A stretch of DNA of 64,000 nt, from the NCBI RefSeq assembly GCF_003318255.1, contig NZ_QOCF01000007.1:229610-293609 (forward strand). Direction: 5' to 3'. Positions 17,343 to 24,702 of the stretch are shown here, in pieces. This DNA comes from Ruegeria sp. A3M17 (GTDB lineage: Bacteria > Pseudomonadota > Alphaproteobacteria > Rhodobacterales > Rhodobacteraceae). The notes beneath the pieces were generated by a model. It had not been told where the DNA came from, made no database searches, and saw only the letters and a list, made by a program, of their open reading frames with translations. The position numbers were made by a program, and so were the translations under genes. The first letter of the stretch is position 1; each line of letters opens with the position of its first letter.

Positions 17343-18260
17343 ATGAAGAAATTCAATATTGCCTCTCTTGATGGACAACTTCTGATCACCTTCTTGACGG
17401 TGCTGGAAGAATCTTCAGTCTCCAAGGCGGGTATTCGCCTTGGAGTTACCCAATCAACGGTCAGTCATGCGCTCGTGCGTCTCAGAGACTTTTTTGACGA
17501 CCCCCTCTTTGTGCGCTCGGGTCAGGCAATGTTGCCGACGGATCGCGCAAACTCTTTGAGAATTCCCGTTCAAAACGCGCTGGATGCCCTTCAGAAGCTC
17601 ACTTTCGAGCGCAGATTCGAACCCGAGACCGAAGACCTCTTCTTCATCGTTGCTGCAAATGACATGCAACGCGATTTGATCTTTCCCAAGTTGCTGCGTG
17701 AACTGCGTGACGACGGCGTGTCGGCCGCATTCGAGTTCATTCCCTCAGGTCATCCAACTTCGGGTATGATGCGCGAAGCTCGCTGTCATCTTGCGCTGAC
17801 GCCATTCCCACCGGATGCAACAGACATTGTGCAAAAACCTATCCTCCACGGGCAAATGATGTGCTTTTTTGACGGTGCAGTTCGGAAAGCCCCTGCGACG
17901 TGGGAAGAATATTGTCAGGCAGACCACCTTACGGTGCGATTTCCAGATGGGGGAACATCCCTAAGGGCACTGACTGGAGTGGACAAATCAGGAATCCGCG
18001 AGGCACGGATATCCGTGCCAAACTTCAGCGCTATCCCTTCGTTCGTCAAAGGGTCAGATTATCTCGCGACAGAAATGAACCTCATGAAACTGAGTGTTCT
18101 GAGCGAGCTTGAAATGGCACCGCTACCAAACCCATCAGATTCCTTGACGATTTACATGAGCTGGCATCAACGCAGCACCAACGATCCGGCCCACTCTTGG
18201 CTACGAGAAAAGATCTCGTCCATCGCAGATGAGGTTATGGAAACTGTTGCAACCTCTTGA
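17343..18260 (+). CDS. LysR-family transcriptional regulator
   Basis: A 305-residue LysR regulator. The N-terminal winged helix-turn-helix (about residues 10-65: SSVSKAGIRLGVTQSTVSHALVRLRDFFDDPLFVR) is canonical, followed by the periplasmic-binding-protein-like effector domain (about 90-300). It is divergent from the DRQ-rich and DUF1254 genes, the usual position for a regulator of that operon, and an ATTGAT..ATCAAT palindrome lies in front of it. The inducer is unknown. ATG at 17343 is chosen; a GTG two codons upstream is equally possible. The effector domain looks complete, so it should be functional. Confidence 0.88.
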   Translation: MKKFNIASLDGQLLITFLTVLEESSVSKAGIRLGVTQSTVSHALVRLRDFFDDPLFVRSGQAMLPTDRANSLRIPVQNALDALQKLTFERRFEPETEDLFFIVAANDMQRDLIFPKLLRELRDDGVSAAFEFIPSGHPTSGMMREARCHLALTPFPPDATDIVQKPILHGQMMCFFDGAVRKAPATWEEYCQADHLTVRFPDGGTSLRALTGVDKSGIREARISVPNFSAIPSFVKGSDYLATEMNLMKLSVLSELEMAPLPNPSDSLTIYMSWHQRSTNDPAHSWLREKISSIADEVMETVATS

Positions 18261-19150
18261 ACCCAAGCCGTGCAGTATCGACGGTCTTTATTTAAGCCGT
18301 TTGCTGCCAACCCAGCAACAAGCGCAATTATGGCAATTGAGCAACGAGCGGAGCGCTACGCCAGGCGCCGTACCGCCCTGCCTGTACACCATGTCGGCAG
18401 AACTGAGCAGGCGCTGTACAGTCGTTTGGGCTCGTTACTGCCGTTAGCTGCGAAGATCACCAAGGTCGGCTCTGGGCCGTCCTTTCGGCGACCAAAGTCA
18501 GCAATGCGCGCTTCGCGCCATTTTAGGCGGGGCGCAGCATTCGGGACTCTGGGCTCGGAGCAGCCGTTCGCTGCAATCTGCCTGAACGCCCGCTTTTCCG
18601 CCAGTGAGCTGATTTTGTATTCATAGGTCCAGAGCCTAAGGCACTGATTTAACAACCCGCAGGTCATTTTTGTCGGTTAAGGCGGACCTTTGGCTGTGAC
18701 GTGAGTGACCTTAGACACCCTCGCCCCCAAGCTGCAGCAGTAAGCAAGCGCTCGTCGGCCTTTAGGTGTCCGCAAAGGGTCGCTTAGAAAGATATTTGAT
18801 ATCATATAGTTATAAAAATCCCTCCCACGTGAAGTAAGTAAACGCTCGTTAGAACGACCGTTAATTGCCCTGTTGATTTCGTAAAGTGGAACCTACTGAG
18901 CACTTCATGAGCATTCCATCTAATTGTAGCAGGGTTGAGGTGTCCGATGCGCTGAACGCTTCACCCTAACCAGCCAGCTTATGATGCACTTTCGGCGTGT
19001 CTTTCTTGGTCGTGTCGTAAGGCGGCGGAACTTCGGTCCCGCCAGATTACTTCTGCGTGTCTGTGCACAAGGGCGTAATCCATTGAAAAGCCAAGTTGCA
19101 CGCAATGCGTGAAGCAAACAATCAACCCATATCAAACGGAGCCAAGAGCA
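18261..19150. repeat. Long intergenic gap with dispersed repeats
   Basis: Almost 900 bp without a convincing gene. 18297-18600 is a patchwork of degenerate repeat motifs (TGCCGTTAGCTGCGAAG, AAGGTCGGCTCTGGGCCG, and CAGCCGTTCGCTGC at 18561-18574). An AT-rich stretch with the palindromic core TTGATATCA near 18796 precedes the ParB-like gene and could hold its promoter or a binding site. It may be the junction between two modules of the island. Confidence 0.4.
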
Positions 19151-20161
19151 ATGAAAGCCTCTGAACTCAATACTGAAAATGTCGTGGTCGCATGCGACGA
19201 CATACCTGTCACATCAATATCAAAGGACCCCCGATTTTGGTTTCGTTCTGGTGAAGCACCGAGCGCCGACCACATCGATACCCTAGCGAAAGCCTTACGG
19301 TCTGGCCGAGAACTCGACCCGATACTGCTCTGGCGGGAATGCGATGATACCGGCAGCCATACCGGGCGATTGATCATCATGGATGGCCACCACAGGACCG
19401 AGGCATACTATCACCACTTCGAAACCCACAGGGTTGACCTAAGAGATGCTCCTCTGGTTCCCGTTCTTGTTCACGAATGCCTGCCTATGGTTGCCCGTTT
19501 GGTGGCACTGGCGGCGAACACAAAAGACAGTAAGCCCTTGATGCCAGCAGAGCGGAACAACGCCGCATGGCGGTTGGTTCGCGATAGCTTGCAGTGGACG
19601 GGTAAGAACTGGCAGAGCCAGATAACCAAGTTACAGATCGCACATGCGTCAGGGGTCTCAACACGAACCGTTCAACGCATGAACAAGGTGTTTAAGTTGA
19701 TGACCGAAGCAGAGCACATTCCGACCGGGGAGTGGTGGCAGGACAATCAGTGGAAGGTCCAACTCGACGACGCTTGGACGCCTCCCAGCAGTGAGGAATT
19801 GGAAGCAATGACCAACGACGCTGCGAATGCAATCAGCAAGGTTTTGACCGATGCCAAGCTAAAGCGGGATGAGGATGTCCTTACAGTGTTGTGCAAGGTG
19901 TTCGACCCTTGGCGATTGAAGCAGATCACCGCAGAATTGTGGGAGAGCGATGTACTGGACGCTGACGAAGAATTTGCGGACACCAGCATCGTTGACCGAA
20001 GGCGCACCGCAAGGACGCCTGTAGGGGACACTGAACGACCGCTTGATGCGTTGCTGAGAGCGGCCAACGACGACGAAGGCAGCAACTTCACATACAACCC
20101 CCGGCGCAACTTCAAAGGACGCGTGGACACGTTTTCAGACGACGCTCTCAGTTTGGATTAA
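19151..20161 (+). CDS. ParB-like nuclease domain protein
   Basis: A 336-residue protein. The N-terminal ParB/sulfiredoxin-type domain (about residues 20-115) includes DPILLWRE and the nucleotide-binding motif MDGHHRTEAY. A central helix-turn-helix (SQITKLQIAHASGVSTRTVQRMNKVFKLM, about 165-195) would contact DNA, and the C-terminal ~120 residues are acidic and unclassified. The start at 19151 has GGAG nine bases upstream. No ParA partner is present, so it is more likely a regulator, an accessory nuclease or CTPase of the element than a partition protein. It heads a same-strand series of ParB-like, basic protein, RNase HI, then the reverse transcriptase. Confidence 0.75.
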   Translation: MKASELNTENVVVACDDIPVTSISKDPRFWFRSGEAPSADHIDTLAKALRSGRELDPILLWRECDDTGSHTGRLIIMDGHHRTEAYYHHFETHRVDLRDAPLVPVLVHECLPMVARLVALAANTKDSKPLMPAERNNAAWRLVRDSLQWTGKNWQSQITKLQIAHASGVSTRTVQRMNKVFKLMTEAEHIPTGEWWQDNQWKVQLDDAWTPPSSEELEAMTNDAANAISKVLTDAKLKRDEDVLTVLCKVFDPWRLKQITAELWESDVLDADEEFADTSIVDRRRTARTPVGDTERPLDALLRAANDDEGSNFTYNPRRNFKGRVDTFSDDALSLD

Positions 20162-20218
20162 ATCGGCTTCTGAGAGTATCCTAAACGATTACCCGAGGTG
20201 GCCGTGGTGGCGGCACGA

Positions 20219-20251
20219 GGGGAGACACATAGAGGGAGACATTGTCTCCCC
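20219..20251. other. Hairpin between ParB-like gene and the next gene
   Basis: GGGAGAC-ATT-GTCTCCC (20234-20250) is a perfect 7-bp hairpin. GGGGAGAC at 20219-20226 can pair alternatively with GTCTCCCC (20244-20251). No T-run follows. It could attenuate transcription or bind a protein. Confidence 0.4.
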
Positions 20252-20308
20252 TTAACAGCAACCGGGGGCGTCCAGAACGGGCGTCCCTTTTCATATCTGG
20301 AACACACA

Positions 20309-20641
20309 ATGAAACTGAATGAGCAGAACCGCGTGGCCGACAAAAGGCTGCGCCGTATCGGCAATGACAAACGACGAGCGTTCACGAAACGCCTGAAGTC
20401 AACCGCACGTGCCCGTCTGGGCCGCGACAAGATTGACGATCAGCTTGCCCTTTGGGCCGACCGACAAAGCCACTGGGCCAGCATGAGAGTGCGCCCTGAA
20501 GTGGTGATTACAGTCAACACCGTGCGTGAACGCATGGTCAAACAGTTGGAGCGTGAGGTCTCACAGAGCGAAGCGCTTTCATTCTTGGTTGAGCTTGGCG
20601 TGGTCGCCATGACCAACCGCAAACAAACCAAAGCCCCCTAA
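20309..20641 (+). CDS. Small basic hypothetical protein
   Basis: A 110-residue, strongly basic protein (RLRRIGNDKRRAFTKRLKSTARARLGRDK in the first third) with a helical C-terminal half containing SQSEALSFLVELGVVAMTNRK. The C-terminal part resembles the ribbon-helix-helix style of small DNA-binding proteins (TVNTVRERMVKQLEREVSQSEALSFLVELG), but I cannot name a family. It is 147 bp downstream of the ParB-like gene and 20 bp upstream of RNase HI, so it is probably cotranscribed with the latter. The start at 20309 is chosen because the preceding in-frame stretch lies over the hairpin region. No strong ribosome site is seen. Confidence 0.5.
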   Translation: MKLNEQNRVADKRLRRIGNDKRRAFTKRLKSTARARLGRDKIDDQLALWADRQSHWASMRVRPEVVITVNTVRERMVKQLEREVSQSEALSFLVELGVVAMTNRKQTKAP

Positions 20642-20661
20642 CGAACGAAGAAGAACCCCAA

Positions 20662-21156
20662 ATGACAAACACTGAAATCACTATTCACACTGATGGCTCA
20701 TGCCTTGGAAACCCCGGTCGCGGCGGCTGGGCTGCAACTCTCCGACGATACGAAGACGGCAAAGAGGTCAAGAAGCGGTCCATCAATGGCGGCGTCAAGC
20801 ACACCACCAACAACAGGATGGAAATGACAGCCGCCATTCAGGGTCTCCGCCAAATCAGGCGTGACGAGAAAGCCCAGATCACGGTCTTTTCCGATAGCCT
20901 GTTGCTTATCCGAGGGATGACCGAATGGATGCCCACATGGCAAACTAACGGCTGGCATAAAGCAGGCGGCAAACCCGTCGAGAACCGCGACCTTTGGGAA
21001 GAACTTCTAGCCGCATCAGACGGATTGAACTTGCAATGGGAGTGGGTGCGGGGCCACGCAGTTGATCAAAAAAATGAAGAAGTCGACGCGCTGGCAGTAG
21101 CGGCAGCTATTGGTTCTACGAGTCGCTGCCCGCGAGACCGAGGCTATGCGGCTTAA
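20662..21156 (+). CDS. rnhA: Ribonuclease HI
   Basis: A 164-residue RNase H fold protein with all four acidic positions in place: Asp in HTDGSCLGNPG, Glu in NNRMEMTAA, Asp in FSDSLLLIRG, and Asp in the C-terminal KNEEVDALA. The VRGHAVD segment carries the conserved histidine. It would cut the RNA strand of RNA-DNA hybrids. Twenty bases separate it from the basic-protein gene. Housekeeping rnhA is normally elsewhere in the chromosome, so this is an extra, element-borne copy. Its closeness to the reverse transcriptase about 480 bp downstream is suggestive, because RNase H activity removes template RNA after cDNA synthesis. A replication role for the element is the alternative. Confidence 0.9.
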   Translation: MTNTEITIHTDGSCLGNPGRGGWAATLRRYEDGKEVKKRSINGGVKHTTNNRMEMTAAIQGLRQIRRDEKAQITVFSDSLLLIRGMTEWMPTWQTNGWHKAGGKPVENRDLWEELLAASDGLNLQWEWVRGHAVDQKNEEVDALAVAAAIGSTSRCPRDRGYAA

Positions 21157-21320
21157 GAGTGCTCTTGTGCGTCATGCTAGAAATTGAAGCTGGCTGTCGC
21201 GGAGTCGTGCTTTTCTATCTTTTGGCAGCTAATGTCTGGGCATAAAACTCCAGCCGCTGAGGTAGGCAGCACTCATTGATGCAAGAATGCCACAAAGACT
21301 CACAACTGCGCCCAATTAAA

Positions 21321-21347
21321 CAAAAATCTTCAGTTCGCAACTTGAAG
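21321..21347 (-). terminator. Candidate minus-strand terminator
   Basis: On the minus strand the hairpin CTTCA-A-GTT-GCG-AAC-TGAAG is followed at once by ATTTTTG. It lies 6 bases beyond the stop of the 34-codon minus-strand ORF. The same hairpin could instead belong to the plus-strand RNA. Confidence 0.4.
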
Positions 21348-21352
21348 TGTTC

Positions 21353-21457
21353 CTAGTCCGTTCCCAAGTCGATTTCATCGTCGTCTTTAGGGCGGCGCAG
21401 TCGATCGTTTAAACTGTCAAGTCCTGTGGCCAGGTACATGCAGATTTCGAGTACCAT
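21353..21457 (-). CDS. Possible 34-residue microprotein opposite the reverse transcriptase leader
   Basis: A 34-codon frame starting MVLEICMYLATGLDSLND and ending DDDEIDLGTD. AGGAG lies 8 bases before the ATG, a good ribosome site, and a terminator-like hairpin with a T-run follows the stop. The peptide has a short apolar start and a very acidic tail. The frame stays open upstream to a TTG at 21598 (81 codons, with an added hydrophobic segment AYIVIYITTGITG). It runs against the direction of the reverse transcriptase. It could be a real small gene, an antitoxin-like partner, or a by-product of a structured plus-strand RNA. Confidence 0.3.
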   Translation of the reverse strand: MVLEICMYLATGLDSLNDRLRRPKDDDEIDLGTD

Positions 21458-21637
21458 TTGTTGGGCTCCTGTATTTATACCGGCGACGCGGCTTCGGTTT
21501 CCGGTAATCCCGGTTGTTATGTAAATGACAATATAAGCGAACACGTCGAAAAGATGGGCACCACGCAGAACAGTCGGGGCCGGAACGAATAAGGGCAAGT
21601 GTCCTGCCTAATGTTTCGGTCCCTCTCGCGTAGGAAA

Positions 21638-23128
21638 ATGGAACCAATATTTTCACCCAAAGACCTTAAACACTACCCTCATTTTGACCGCAGACTTTCC
21701 ATCAAAGAGGCCGAAGAAATTGTTTCTGACCCCGCGCGGGTCGCCGCAAATAAATTCTATCCCTTCTTTCTGTATGAAGAGACTTGGCAGCCATTTAGGA
21801 TAGCTGAAAAAGAACGACCAGAGCCGAAGTCACGGCCCATCCGATATGCTGCTCGTCGGGACGCCTATATCCTTACACATTACAGAAGAATCCTCGCCGA
21901 GAGATATGAAGAACGCCTTTCCAATTTGGGTGTAGAACACTGCCCAATTGCATACCGGAAGATTCCCAAGGGTGGCGGCGGAGGCAAGTGCAACATTGAC
22001 TTTGCGAAGGATGCCTTTGACGAGATTGAGAAACAAGGCGACTGCGTCGCCATCGCACTCGACATCAAAGGCTACTTCGAGAACTTGGATCACGAACGTA
22101 TCAAAGCGGTCTGGTGTGACCTTCTAGCCGTTGACAGACTACCCCCCGATCACTTCACCGTCTTTAAGAATGTCACCCGGTATCACGTTGTAGACCAAAA
22201 GGATGTTTACCGCCGTCTTGGATACATTGAGACGGTCAGCGTTAATGGCTATCCCCGCGAGCGCTACACTGTTCCTTTCAAGAAGATGCCAACCCAGCTC
22301 TGTTCCCCTGCTGATTTCCGCGCCAAGATTTGCGGCGGCGACCCCACAATTCCAAGTTTGGTACGGCGCAACGCAGACGAAGAAGGCAACCTCCTCAACC
22401 ATGGAGTTCCGCAAGGCGCACCGATTTCCGATTTGATTGCAAACTTCTATCTTCTCGGCTTCGATGTAGCGATGAACCAGTATGCGGAGTCCCGGGGCGG
22501 TCGTTATATGAGGTATTCAGACGACATTCTTTTGATTGTTCCGGGCGGTGAAACCGAGGCGGATGAAGCAGAGGCATTCGCTGTGGGCGAAATACGCAAA
22601 TACGGTGAGGAGCTTCAGATCAAAGAAGCCAAGACTTGTATTGTTCGCTTCCTGCGCGATAATGATGCCCTAGCCTTTCAGCATGTACGCGGACCTCAGG
22701 GAAAGAACGGCTTTGAATATCTCGGCTTCCGCTTCGATGGCCGTCAGGTCTATGTCCGCGACAGCACCATATCCCGGCTGTACCGCAAGGTGGCTCTATC
22801 CGCAAAGGGCGTGGCGCGTGGCTTTGCAAAAGCGCATCCCAAAATGAACGCCTCAGAGATATTGGCTACCTTCAACTACTCCGACTTCAGCCAGAGATTC
22901 AGCCGTGTTCATCCGGAAGAACTTTCGCCAGACGACTACGGCACATGGACGTTCTACAGCTACCTAAAGCGCGCATCTGAAACATTCGGAGCGCGCGGAG
23001 CACCAATCTTGCCGCAGGCGCGTAACTTCAAAGCGATTATGAAACAGCGTATTGCCGAGGCGATGGTCAGGGCTGTGGTCCAAAGGGATAAAGCCGCAGC
23101 AGCGGCAACCGAAGCGGAAGCTGAATAG
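21638..23128 (+). CDS. Stand-alone reverse transcriptase, DRT/retron-like (DRT2-like?)
   Basis: A 496-residue RNA-directed DNA polymerase without an intron-maturase or endonuclease domain. Motifs in order: RPIRYAARRDAYILTHYRR (motif 1), ALDIKGYFENLDH with Asp142 (motif A), GVPQGAPISDLIANFY at 256-271 (motif B), YSDD at 293-296 (catalytic, serine variant of YADD), KEAKTCIVRF (motif D) and FEYLGFRF (motif E). A ~120-residue C-terminal helical extension follows. It is not a group II intron protein. From memory of the families, the RYAARRDAYI segment and YSDDIL..VPGGE look most like DRT2-type antiphage enzymes, but this was not tested. The ATG at 21638 follows AGGA; an upstream ATG at 21611 is possible. 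RNase HI is the gene before it. Confidence 0.9.
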   Translation: MEPIFSPKDLKHYPHFDRRLSIKEAEEIVSDPARVAANKFYPFFLYEETWQPFRIAEKERPEPKSRPIRYAARRDAYILTHYRRILAERYEERLSNLGVEHCPIAYRKIPKGGGGGKCNIDFAKDAFDEIEKQGDCVAIALDIKGYFENLDHERIKAVWCDLLAVDRLPPDHFTVFKNVTRYHVVDQKDVYRRLGYIETVSVNGYPRERYTVPFKKMPTQLCSPADFRAKICGGDPTIPSLVRRNADEEGNLLNHGVPQGAPISDLIANFYLLGFDVAMNQYAESRGGRYMRYSDDILLIVPGGETEADEAEAFAVGEIRKYGEELQIKEAKTCIVRFLRDNDALAFQHVRGPQGKNGFEYLGFRFDGRQVYVRDSTISRLYRKVALSAKGVARGFAKAHPKMNASEILATFNYSDFSQRFSRVHPEELSPDDYGTWTFYSYLKRASETFGARGAPILPQARNFKAIMKQRIAEAMVRAVVQRDKAAAAATEAEAE

Positions 23129-23264
23129 TTACTTGTGGTTACTATCGAAAACAAAGGGTTACGCCGAAAGGGCGCATGGGCATTAGCGAAGAAATGCAAA
23201 AGCGTATCCAAACTCAGATGCGTCAGCACGTCGATTAGGTGGAAGGTCTGTTGTGCCGCAGGGT
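23129..23264. other. Gap between reverse transcriptase and integrase
   Basis: This 136-bp convergent spacer contains a 20-codon frame (23176-23238, MGISEEMQKRIQTQMRQHVD) with AAAGGG four bases ahead. It is too short to judge, and I record it only as a possibility. Confidence 0.25.
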
Positions 23265-24602
23265 TTAAAGCCCAGCCTTAACGCCCCACCTAGCGAACTC
23301 TCTCAGCCGCGCCGCACGCCCACCATAAGTACTCTCAGCGACCGACTGAGCGGAGTGCCCGAGATACCCATGACGCACCTCTACTGGTGCCCCTGCATCT
23401 CTCAACTTATCGCTTGCCCTGTGGCGCAACCCGTGGACCTTCATGCGCTTGTCGTCAGTGTTCTTTTTGACCGCTTTCATCAGCGCCGCAGAGGCAGCCG
23501 TAGGGCCACCATCACGGCCATAAGAAAGGAACAGTGGCTCGTCGCCCTTACGCCCCTCTACACGCGCCCCTAGGGATTCCCTGAGGCTTTCTGAGGCAAT
23601 CGGAACATACCTGTCACTGTTGCTATTCTTGATGCCGTTGATTTCGTTTGAAGTGATCAGGATGGATGGAGTTTCCCCTTTCAGGTCCACGTCACTTACG
23701 CGCAAACCACAGGCTTCACCAAGCCGCATCCCGGTGCCTTTTAGCACCCGCCACATATCAGGAAGGTCTTTGCTTCGACCGCCCTCTAAGGTCTTCTGCA
23801 CGGCGTCGACAACGCTGTCTGGTAGCGGGACGTTCTTATCCAGTGAGCTAACCTGTTCCTTGGGCCACGGCAGGCGCTCGAAATGGTTTCGCTCAGACGG
23901 AATCTCCAATTCCCTGACAGCATGGTTGTAAGCAGCGGCCACAATGATCACCTCACGCTGACACGACTTGAGGGCCAGAGGTTGTCCGTTGGCTTTCTTG
24001 AGACCTAACAAATGGTCCATAAAGCTACGCGCCGTCTGACGGTCGATGCTTTCAATGGTTACATCTTCGAGGGGCTTCTCTAGGGCCTCCTTCAGTCGGC
24101 CAAAAGTACGGTCAATTCTCACCATCGCCTTTCGATCATCGACCAACCCCTTGTCATTGGCATAGGTGTCCCTCATGTCGACCAGCGACGGCTTAGGAGG
24201 TTCTCGGTCAGGGTTCAGGACAGCAGCCACGACATCTGGGTCCTCGCCACGGGCAGCCAGACTGTGGCCCACTACCCCGCGCGTCCAACTGTCGTCGGGG
24301 TCCAAACCTTGAGCACCTGCTACGTAATGTTCTGCAAGGCGCTGCGCGTCGATAAACTTCTGAGTTGCCGACCGAGTGTCCACTTCAGGGTTCCGCCTAA
24401 GGGTGTCCTCAACGATGGCGTCAAAATTCCTCAGGTGAAACTGGTACTCGCGCTGAAAAGCTGCCCCATCACGAGCTTTAATGTGCTTCTGATAGGCATC
24501 CTCACCACGAATTTCACGCACTCGCTTGGGCCACCTTCTACGGAACCGCCACTGAGTTTCGCTGATTGCGTCGACGTAACTGATCTTCATTCTAAGGGCC
24601 AT
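23265..24602 (-). CDS. int: Tyrosine recombinase (phage-type integrase)
   Basis: A 445-residue integrase. The C-terminal catalytic domain has the full set: Arg293 in GTGMRLGEACGL, His390-x-x-Arg393 in HGLRHRAS, His416 in LGHSAQS and nucleophile Tyr426 in ESTYGGRA. The N-terminal ~130 residues and a SAM-like core-binding domain (about 140-245) precede it. It would recombine the tRNA-derived att sites to integrate or excise the element. Its 5' end lies ~100 bp from the tRNA, the usual place for such an integrase. The start is uncertain: 24602 (MALRMKISY) lacks a ribosome site, 24590 is possible, and the frame opens at 24686. Two GTGTGCTGT repeats just upstream of 24602 suggest integrase binding to its own promoter. 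Confidence 0.92.
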   Translation of the reverse strand: MALRMKISYVDAISETQWRFRRRWPKRVREIRGEDAYQKHIKARDGAAFQREYQFHLRNFDAIVEDTLRRNPEVDTRSATQKFIDAQRLAEHYVAGAQGLDPDDSWTRGVVGHSLAARGEDPDVVAAVLNPDREPPKPSLVDMRDTYANDKGLVDDRKAMVRIDRTFGRLKEALEKPLEDVTIESIDRQTARSFMDHLLGLKKANGQPLALKSCQREVIIVAAAYNHAVRELEIPSERNHFERLPWPKEQVSSLDKNVPLPDSVVDAVQKTLEGGRSKDLPDMWRVLKGTGMRLGEACGLRVSDVDLKGETPSILITSNEINGIKNSNSDRYVPIASESLRESLGARVEGRKGDEPLFLSYGRDGGPTAASAALMKAVKKNTDDKRMKVHGLRHRASDKLRDAGAPVEVRHGYLGHSAQSVAESTYGGRAARLREFARWGVKAGL

Positions 24603-24603
24603 T

Positions 24604-24625
24604 GTGTGCTGTCCATGTGTGCTGT
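24604..24625 (+). repeat. Right pair of GTGTGCTGT direct repeats (candidate integrase arm sites)
   Basis: GTGTGCTGT occurs at 24604-24612 and 24617-24625, about 80 bp inside attR, in the same orientation as the pair at the left end. They overlap the region upstream of the integrase start. Confidence 0.6.
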
Positions 24626-24702
24626 TTGCGTTATGCGACACACTCGGAAAATGCTGAATGCCCTTATTTATAAGGCCGGAAACCAACCGATCAAGCTGGT
24701 TC

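Larger units (their letters stand above)
21320..21637 (+). ncRNA. Candidate structured RNA upstream of the reverse transcriptase
   Basis: In the 480-bp gap before the reverse transcriptase the plus strand can form several hairpins: 21328-21347 (CTTCA-GTT-CGC-AAC-T-TGAAG, one bulge), 21433-21455 (GGTAC/GTACC), 21478-21506 (TACCGG/CCGGTA, with a C-UUCG-G tip inside) and 21514-21531 (TTGTTAT-GTAA-ATGACAA). The last has a GNRA loop and a G-U pair that would be an A-C mismatch on the other strand, favouring a plus-strand RNA. Retrons and DRT-type reverse transcriptases often carry such an upstream template RNA. Boundaries are guesses and no promoter was identified. Confidence 0.3.
9045..24702. mobile_element. 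Integrative genomic island in tRNA-Leu(GAG)
   Basis: About 15.7 kb lie between two 16-bp direct repeats matching the tRNA 3' end. A tyrosine integrase is next to the intact tRNA, pointing away from it. Four GTGTGCTGT direct repeats, two just inside each end, look like integrase arm sites. The segment is visibly more AT-rich than its flanks, has long gaps, and carries accessory functions: serine recombinase, VanX-like dipeptidase, LysR-DUF1254 cluster, ParB-like protein, RNase HI and reverse transcriptase. No conjugation or phage structural genes are visible, so it would need a helper or is a satellite or decayed element. It may be composite: the part left of ~18.9 kb and the ParB-to-integrase part differ in character. 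Confidence 0.85.

Noticed and set aside
18920..19135. 71-codon minus-strand frame before the ParB-like gene
   Set aside because: No ribosome site, no protein-like pattern, overlaps the likely ParB leader.
20268..20288. GGGCGTCC-type repeat as a terminator after the ParB-like gene
   Set aside because: The two GGGCGTCC copies are direct, not inverted, so they cannot form a stem.
23176..23238. 20-codon ORF between reverse transcriptase and integrase as a gene
   Set aside because: Too short to judge, ribosome spacing only four bases, no support from context; listed only as part of the gap.
9045..24702. Complete prophage or conjugative element
   Set aside because: No capsid, portal, terminase, relaxase or type IV secretion genes are visible; only integrase, recombinase and accessory genes.
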